In this document: positions 57,970 to 64,000 of the stretch, one piece after another | Layout of the letters: the number at the start of each line of letters is the position of its first letter | How positions within the stretch are numbered: the first letter of the stretch is position 1 | From: Rhizophagus irregularis | Taxonomy: Eukaryota > Glomeromycota > Glomeromycetes > Glomerales > Glomeraceae | Assembly (NCBI RefSeq): GCF_026210795.1 | Contig: NC_089429.1 | Coordinates: 6,729,001 to 6,793,000 of the forward strand | Length of the DNA: 64,000 bases | Direction of reading: 5' to 3' | Translations under genes and position numbers: made by a program | The notes under the pieces: model-generated | Database searches by the model: none | What the model was told of the DNA's origin: nothing | What the model saw: only the letters and a program-made list of their open reading frames with translations

Positions 57970-59200
57970 ATGGCGAGTTCATCCTATTATTTTTTACTAT
58001 TGCTCACAAATTGTGAAATACTAATTAAAATACATGATTGCACTTACTATATAATGAGATAGTAAATAAACAATTACAATAATTAAATAAAATTGTTAAA
58101 GAATTTCGCAGAATCATTTTTGAGAACTTTTTGCTTACAGATCTGCGCAGAAATTCTTTTAATTTTTTGTGACGCGTAACGGCATGTCCTCAGATTTGCG
58201 CAGAAACAGACTCTGCAGAAATGCGCAATCTGATTTTTCCCAGTACGGATGAATCATTGTTCCTTACATATCGTTAATACCTTTTTAAAAAACGGGAACA
58301 ACAGCTTTAAGTGCAGCACGCATGGAACAGGTCTTTTAAATTCCTCGAAGAAGTAAACAAGACATGGATAAAACAAGGAAACTATCCTTTATAATATAAG
58401 TAATATAAATAATTAGTCTAAGAAGATTCTATTTTAAAAATATCTGATCTTCACATGAAATTTATCATATCAATCAAAAGATTTACATTATTCATTGATT
58501 TATGTGAAATTGTGGCGTATTACGGGTATAAATGATCAACCGTTAGGGCTGATCATTTTTGATTCTAGTGTATAACTTGTTTATCTATACAAATATAATC
58601 GTTCAACCGATTCGTAACCAGATTACATCTATGTAAATTTCTGGCTTGTTAGTCCTTAGCTGTTTCTTGGTTGTCGTCTATGCTAGCACTGCCCAAGGAT
58701 CTTCCCGGTTATGTTGATTGAATAGTAGAATAATTCGCTCATAGTCACAAGTGCAGTAAAATTTACGACAAGCCAGCATGGTCGCAGTTATAGATTGGCT
58801 TTTGAAGGCTTTTTGGGGCTAATTATGGGATGTCTCAATATCTCGCTTCCCGTCTGCAAAGTTTCATTTAAAATCTTTTTATGAATCCACTTACTATGAT
58901 CTCTTCTTAATGATGCAGCATGTCTGTAAGCCTCTTTTTTCAAAAAACAAGTTTTTTATCATTAATTTATTTACTGCCAAGGTCTATATAATGGGCCCCA
59001 ATTCATTGAATTCTCTTTAAGCTCTTCATTCGCGAGTTTCCTCTGGTAAGAAGTTGTTTGGCGATAACAATTAATTATTCCAATCATTTTGATACATATT
59101 TTTTTTTTATTTTTACAGCGAGTCAGAGTATTATAGAATGAATAATAAGTTACCGAAAGGAAGGTAGTAACCTGATTGATAACTTATCGAATACTAGAAT
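57970..59200. other. intergenic DNA with small palindromic cluster
   Basis: At 58098-58160 AAAGAATTTCGCAGA and TCTGCGCAGAAATTCTTT form inverted arms. At 58193-58232 CAGATTTGCGCA and TGCGCAATCTG form a second inverted pair. Both contain the TGCGCA core and probably come from one small foldback element. No gene is supported in the remainder. Less AT-rich stretches near 58640-58960 are unrecognised. Confidence 0.45.
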
Positions 59201-59204
59201 CAAC

Positions 59205-59345
59205 CAAACACCATTAGAATCAATCAAAACAACCATTCGACAGCCAATTGCTTAGAATCAACCAAACTCAAATTTAACCTATTCAACAATCGAATTCTTA
59301 ACGTTAATTAAATCTATTCAAACAATCTAGTGCTTAGAAATTAGA
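59205..59345. repeat. short degenerate repeats of AGAATCAACCAAAC
   Basis: AGAATCAACCAAACACC, AGAATCAATCAAAACAACC, AGAATCAACCAAACTC and AGAATCAACTATAT occur over about 140 bp with variable spacing. Confidence 0.6.
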
Positions 59346-59349
59346 ATCA

Positions 59350-60250
59350 ACTATATCTGTAAGTGACTATTTTCTCATTTATCACTTTACAATGTAATTA
59401 TAAACTTTAACAAACTTCCTTTCCCTTTTAATTTACAAAAAAGATTTCAACATTCATTAATAGAGGGCGAAGATACTTAATTGACCTTAATCCAAAGCTG
59501 AATCCGATTTAAAGAACCAATTTTTTTTTTAACAACTAATGATAAACTAATATTAATAGATGCCAGGAAATAATTGTGAAACCAAACTTAGTATTAATGG
59601 ATAATGCCAGAGAATGAAAACCGCGTTTTTTTTTAAATTAAAAATTATGTGAATGAACAAACCAAATATTTAACATCTAGCGGGTGTCATAAATAATCAC
59701 CTGCGAAACCCTTGTTTTTAGAACTTATGGTTTATTTCATTCAAAGAAATTAAGTTTTTTCCTTTAAATTTACCCACGATTTGTACTTTTTATTTATTTA
59801 ATTAAGTTTTTATTTTTATTTATTTATTTTTATAATATAAAGACGAGAATAGAAAATAATAGAGAATAGAACTAATTTTTATTTATCTTTTTAATCAAAT
59901 AAATTTTGTTAATTGTAATCAACGTGATAATATTGTAATTCTCATTAATTTAACAAGCGTTATATATATATAAATTAAATTTATTTTAATGATAAAATTA
60001 CGTCTCAAATGTCAGAAGAAAGCGACACCAATATTACAACTTTGAGTAATTTATATTAATTCCTACTTATTATTTTTTCATTATTAATTGTCGTCGACAA
60101 TTATTTCGTTTTGTTTTTGCGCACGCATCCTACTTGCGATGTATTTTTTTTTTGGTCTGACCTACTACTTATAATTTTTTTCTGATTTGTTTGTTGCCTT
60201 CTCTCCAATTATATTGATTTCTTTCGCATTAATTGCATTTATTTTGCCCT
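59350..60250. other. AT-rich spacer, no supported gene
   Basis: No domain or structured repeat is seen. Confidence 0.4.
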
Positions 60251-60261
60251 ATAAAAATAGA

Positions 60262-60388
60262 ATATCCGGAAATTGTCGTCGAGAGTGTCCGGAAAATGAA
60301 AGATGTCCGGAAAATTGCAATATTCCGGACACTTTTCGGACACCAGACCGAGCCTCCTAGACATTTTCTGATGGCAATTTCCGTACAT
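60262..60388. mobile_element. foldback element rich in TCCGGA words
   Basis: The outer arms ATCCGGAAATTG and CAATTTCCGTA are nearly complementary. The centre contains TGTCCGGAA and TTCCGGACA as perfect inverted arms, with further GTCCGGAAAAT and TTTTCGGACAC copies. About 127 bp, no coding. Probably a small MITE; a target duplication is not evident. Confidence 0.55.
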
Positions 60389-60743
60389 TTTTTTTTTATA
60401 AGGATTGAATAACTGACTTTTTTTATTGGTTTATTGTACACGTTTGGTCATAGGGATACTAAAATTAAAATTAGAAGATGAGCAAGACGTGAATTGAAGA
60501 TAAAGCGCGTGAAGTAAGAATGTTACTATTATCCATTTTTTTTTAATTAAAAAAATACATAATTATAATAAATGTAGATATTAGCTTTACAAAGAAGATT
60601 CAATATGGAACGCATTTGAGAAATAAGGAAATAGAGACATTGTATTAAAATCAATAATGTGTCCGCCGACGTAAAGTTAAAACATAAGGGGGATCATTGA
60701 AAATCGTATATCTTTAACATTAAGAATTTATCAAGATAGGTAG

Positions 60744-61085
60744 TACAGTCTAACCTCGATATACCGATAGTTTATATACCGATAATTGACATATACCGAT
60801 GATTTTTTTTTTTTAAATTAGTAACGCGTTTATTAATTATAATCAATTATAATAAAAGCTTACATAATTATTTAACCACAGAGAAAATAAAATAAAATAA
60901 AATTAAAAATCTATTACTTAACTATGTAATCTAAAATTCTAATTATTATACCGATGAATTTCCTTTATCCCGTTTCGCAACTAAACCTCATATTATATAT
61001 AATTTCACGATATAACATATATCGATACAATTCCCTTGTCCCTTTATAGTAATGTATAACAAAATATACTGATATTTTGGTTACC
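60744..61085. mobile_element. pogo-like element relic with CAGTCTAACCTCGATATACC terminus
   Basis: TACAGTCTAACCTCGATATA begins a terminus typical of pogo/Tigger-type elements, followed by repeated ATACCGAT words (60770-60800). The 60935-61080 part is shared with 33718-33870. A matching right terminus could not be defined, so the element is truncated or diverged. Confidence 0.5.
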
Positions 61086-61276
61086 TTGATACTTAATTTT
61101 GCCCAGCACCGTAAGTTTGGCTGAGTTAACGATCATATGAGTTTTGAAATTATTATTGGTTGGCTAAAAAGTTAACCATAATGCTGGCAAGAACTAGATT
61201 TGGCCCGCATTATCAATATTTTGATATATCAATGTTTTTTTCCAAAAAAAACTGTATCGTCGCACGATAATAATAT

Positions 61277-61388
61277 TATAGCACGCGAGCAATATCACAT
61301 GATTAATGGGTGATCGGCTAAAATTTTGTTACGTCCAGTCGTCCCATTAAACCATGTAAAAATAAGTGGTATTGCTCGCATACTATAA
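61277..61388. mobile_element. 112-bp MITE-like element with GCGAGCAATA termini
   Basis: The left arm TATAGCACGCGAGCAATATC and the right arm complement TATAGTATGCGAGCAATACC match at 17 of 20 positions. Inner arms ATTAATGGG and CCCATTAA pair as well. The element is flanked by AT-rich DNA in which an exact target duplication cannot be fixed. Confidence 0.65.
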
Positions 61389-61676
61389 TATATTATTAAA
61401 TACTTTTAATAATCGTAAACTTTTTAAATTCTGTAATTTATAATTATAAAATTTATCTTGTTTTTATTTTTTTATAATTTACCCTCATAGGGATCGATGT
61501 TTTATTATGGAATTTAGATTTTACGTAAACATAAAACATTCCCAGTAAAGCACTCCACTCGGCCAGCAAATGTTCCCAATGAGATAAAAAATATAAAAAT
61601 TTATTCAGTACATTTTATAGAAAGAATTAATAATTATTGTGAACAACTTATTTAGTGAGTAAAAAATAAAATTGGT

Positions 61677-61732
61677 AAATGAATAAAATTGATAAATGAA
61701 TAAAATTGATAAATGAATAAAATTTTCAAACT
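61677..61732. repeat. 17-bp tandem repeat, three units
   Basis: AAATGAATAAAATTGAT occurs three times just beyond the stop of HMG gene 2, so it would be in its 3' UTR or terminator region. Confidence 0.8.
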
Positions 61733-61752
61733 AAAGGAAAACTATTATAAAA

Positions 61753-62316
61753 CTATTCCAGATGATTGAATCCATCGTATGGAAGAATGTGAAATTCCCC
61801 ATCAGGATCCTTATAATTAAATATGATAATTTTATTATCATTATTAAAAAGCGTGCCTGTAGTATTTGACTGATCAGAATTTGGAAGTGTTTCGAGCATA
61901 GAGGATAGCATGGAGGATGGAAAGGGTAAAGGTAGTGGACGAGAAATAGATGGTGCTTTCGGAGGTTGGCCTGTTAATTCAATTTTAAACGAAGTTGTAT
62001 TTCTTAACTCATGAATTTCATGAACGCGTTTGGCTAGCGTTTTATATTCTTTTTTTTCTTCAGGGGTTGCATCATTCCATAATACACCGGCTGCTTTGCT
62101 TATTACACGCATATTACGGGTTCCTTTTCTGTTCGCCTCTTTGCAAACATTTCGTCTGAATATTAAGAATGAATTAAAAGGCCTTTTTGCTCTTGATCCA
62201 GTCGGAGCAACGAATGATTCAGGATCATTAAGTAATGGGGGGAAAATATTTTCCCTATTTAATCTCTTAATTAGAGATGTTGCCAAGGACTGCACTTGAA
62301 ATTTGATTTCTACCAT
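61753..62316 (-). CDS. HMG-box (MATA_HMG-like) protein, 187 aa
   Basis: The frame is intact and single-exon. Residues ~25-35 hold IFPPLLNDPES, the short lead-in common to this family. Residues ~41-107 are a well-preserved HMG box: SRAKRPFNSFLIFRRNVCK, NMRVISKAAGVLWNDATPEE, KKEYKTLAKRVHEIHELRN, with the RP.N.F...RR start, the I...AG.LW helix and the EEKKEYK..A helix all present. Residues 115-187 are Pro/Ser-rich with a C-terminal PDGEFHILPYDGF motif. Such proteins are nuclear DNA-binding factors. The family includes mating-type-like HMG genes, but with so many paralogues a role in mating cannot be inferred. It points toward HMG gene 1 on the opposite strand, 7.4 kb away. Confidence 0.9.
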   Translation of the reverse strand: MVEIKFQVQSLATSLIKRLNRENIFPPLLNDPESFVAPTGSRAKRPFNSFLIFRRNVCKEANRKGTRNMRVISKAAGVLWNDATPEEKKEYKTLAKRVHEIHELRNTTSFKIELTGQPPKAPSISRPLPLPFPSSMLSSMLETLPNSDQSNTTGTLFNNDNKIIIFNYKDPDGEFHILPYDGFNHLE

Positions 62317-63180
62317 TTTAACAATTTTAAAAAGTTTTTTCTAAATAATGGGGGATATTTTTATTTTATTATATTTTATTTAATTTTTTTTTTTGAAAAA
62401 AAACATGAAATAAATTTAGGCGCTTATATATCTATTTTTACGATAAAACGGTTAATGAAATTTCATCATAACATCAGGGAAATTACCCGTCTACAGTGTT
62501 CTGAGTTTTATGACTAATACAAATAATTTTGCAAACTATGAAAAATAACCAAAAATGGTTATACGTAAATTAATTAAATTACTTTGTTCTATTGTTCATT
62601 AATAATAGATTAAGTGATCATCGATAGCTTTACCGATTAATTTATTTATGTATAAATATTTGCCAAATTATCCAAACAAAATTTTATATATCTTATTTGT
62701 GGACGTATAAAATTATTCCGGGAATGTTTCCTTGTATGATTGGTTCAAACCTATTGTTATTAAATTGTAATACACTTTATCCTAAATTTTAATTGGTATA
62801 TTTTTGTTTGTTAAATTTCGTGTAGCAATAAAATTTAATAGAATTTAACAAGGAAGTTTTTTTTTTAAAAATAACAAATTCGTATATCACGTGAAGCAAT
62901 TTAAAGTAGTACAACATAACAATGTGATGATCATCGAGGGCGTACTTCGGAAGTTTTTTTTAATTTTTTTAATTATGAAATTCTAAATAAGGAATAACCA
63001 ACAATGATTTAAAAATTTTTCATTATTATTGAAATATGCGCTTATTAAACCTAATTGGTACAACCATATATGAAACATATCAAATAAACGAATAATGAAT
63101 TTTGCATACAAAAAAAAGATTTTCAAAATCCTTAATAGGTTGATCAATTTATTATGTTTTTAATTAATAACTATTATAAA
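62317..63180. other. AT-rich DNA upstream of HMG gene 2
   Basis: This contains the presumptive promoter of the minus-strand HMG gene. No TATA box can be assigned with confidence. No further gene is supported; the 62296-62517 frame is an AT-driven string. Confidence 0.4.
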
Positions 63181-63189
63181 AGAATAAAA

Positions 63190-63290
63190 GATTATATTTT
63201 TTAAGAACTCCGATGTATGCTTGGCATTTTAGAATTGGTCATCTGGTCATGTCATTTTTTGTTTATATTTTTTTTTAAAAAAAAATAAGG
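63190..63290 (-). repeat. short dispersed repeat, copy 3 (inverted)
   Basis: Read on the minus strand it gives a T tract, an A tract, GACATGACCAGATGACC, AATTCTAAAATGCCAAGCAT. This matches the order of copies 1 (34808-34920) and 2 (38671-38770). Confidence 0.6.
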
Positions 63291-63299
63291 GAGGTATCT

Positions 63300-63780
63300 T
63301 GTCAAAGGAAAATAGTTACCGTAATATGAACAAATTTAATAAAATATTCTTCTCAATTCATTTTCTTTTTTTTTTTAAAAAAAATAAAGAATTTGAAATT
63401 GTATTACGTATTTTATCTTCATACATCATACAGTATAATAAAACGTTTTAGTAGATATGATTATGAAATCGGTCGGAGTTAAGGCATTATAAGATGAGCA
63501 CCGCCCTCCATCAAAATTACGTTGACGGCTATAAGATTTAATACTACATGCACAGGTTACAATTGGTTGTTTTTATATTATACAGACGTAGTGAAATTGT
63601 ATTTATATTGTATTTTATAACCTGCCAATAATTATAATATATCTTTTTTTAATATAATAATAATATTATAATACATAAATTCGTGATATAATTGCCTTAT
63701 TATAAAAATTGTCATAATTGAAACAAAACTCTAAGTTTGATATCGTAATGTTTTAATAATTTAGGGTTACAGTACATTTA
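63300..63780. other. AT-rich spacer, no supported gene
   Basis: Another T9/A8 tract junction lies near 63370-63390. Otherwise unremarkable. Confidence 0.4.
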
Positions 63781-63784
63781 ATCG

Positions 63785-63885
63785 CCTCACCGAAGGGATA
63801 TTTCACCAAAGGGACGTTTCACCGAAGGACGTTTCACCGAAGGGACATTTCGCCGAAAGGATGTTTTGCCGAAAGTGCCATTATG
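63785..63885. repeat. 15-17 bp minisatellite (TTTCACCGAAGGGACG type)
   Basis: About six degenerate units run from CACCGAAGGGATATTT to TTTGCCGAAAGTGCC. The word TTTCRCCGAARGGA is most conserved. Such CCGAA-type units are often subterminal repeats of DNA transposons, so this may be the end of an element that continues past the window. Confidence 0.85.
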
Positions 63886-64000
63886 CTGAAAACGGTAGCG
63901 ATTAACATTTTAATAAAAAAATATTCATCGCGCAATGAAAATAAAATTAAAACTTTTTTTTTTTCCAGGGTATTATCACTTTAACATTCAAGTAGCTGAT

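Noticed and set aside
62030-62299. An 89-codon plus-strand frame
   Set aside because: It is the antisense shadow of the HMG box of the minus-strand gene 61753-62316.

Overview
The window is very AT-rich, gene-poor eukaryotic DNA packed with decayed transposons, foldback elements and tandem repeats. The best explanation is a nuclear contig of an arbuscular mycorrhizal fungus (Glomeromycotina, Rhizophagus-like). Evidence for this: HMG-box genes of the MATA_HMG-like type expanded in those fungi; three or more non-LTR retrotransposon (LINE) families whose peptide blocks match what I remember of Rhizophagus repeats; short introns with GTAAGT or GTAAAT donors; and remnants of the protein-kinase and BTB/BACK families that are large there. 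I saw no bacterial operons, rRNA, tRNA or CRISPR array. All family names come from recognition by eye, not from searches.

Layout. 1-5.3 kb: a minus-strand LINE relic (1.9-4.15 kb), a protein-kinase relic with an HRDLKPEN loop, and a foldback element. 8.5-10.7 kb: a tandem array of a 294-307 bp unit next to a degraded minus-strand copy of the proline/glutamine-rich HMG gene found at 53.6 kb. 12.5-18.3 kb: a nested mosaic, in which a 185-bp satellite family is bounded by long inverted repeats, pierced by two TA-flanked MITEs (empty sites are visible in sister copies) and flanked or interrupted by LINE tails. 18.3-24.7 kb: LINE fragments, an ORF1 relic split by an hAT-type MITE with an 8-bp target duplication, a 108-bp TA-flanked MITE and minisatellites. 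24.7-35.6 kb: mostly unique AT-rich DNA with one plausible small gene behind a TATA box (29.45 kb) and a pogo-like MITE. 35.7-37.3 kb: a 403-bp tandem duplication followed by a spliced four-exon Myb/SANT-like gene that single-frame ORF calling misses. 39.8-41 kb: polypurine repeats. 41.8-47.9 kb: a nearly full-length but broken LINE on the minus strand (endonuclease, reverse transcriptase, RNase H, zinc finger). 49.4-51.5 kb: a short retroposed insert with an 11-bp target duplication, and a BTB/BACK relic interrupted by a GC-rich hAT-type element. 53.6-54.35 kb: intact HMG-box gene 1 on the plus strand. 56.9-58 kb: a run of exon-like mini-segments. 61.75-62.32 kb: intact HMG-box gene 2 on the minus strand. 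63.8 kb: a 16-bp minisatellite near the window edge.

The likely functional genes are the two HMG-box genes and the Myb-like gene, all putative DNA-binding regulators, plus perhaps the 78-aa gene at 29.45 kb. Most of the rest is mobile DNA and its debris. I did not find a multi-gene novel system. The most informative structures are transposon insertions with visible target-site duplications and empty sites, the spliced Myb-like gene, the HMG gene with its degraded sibling 43 kb away, and the mini-exon array.
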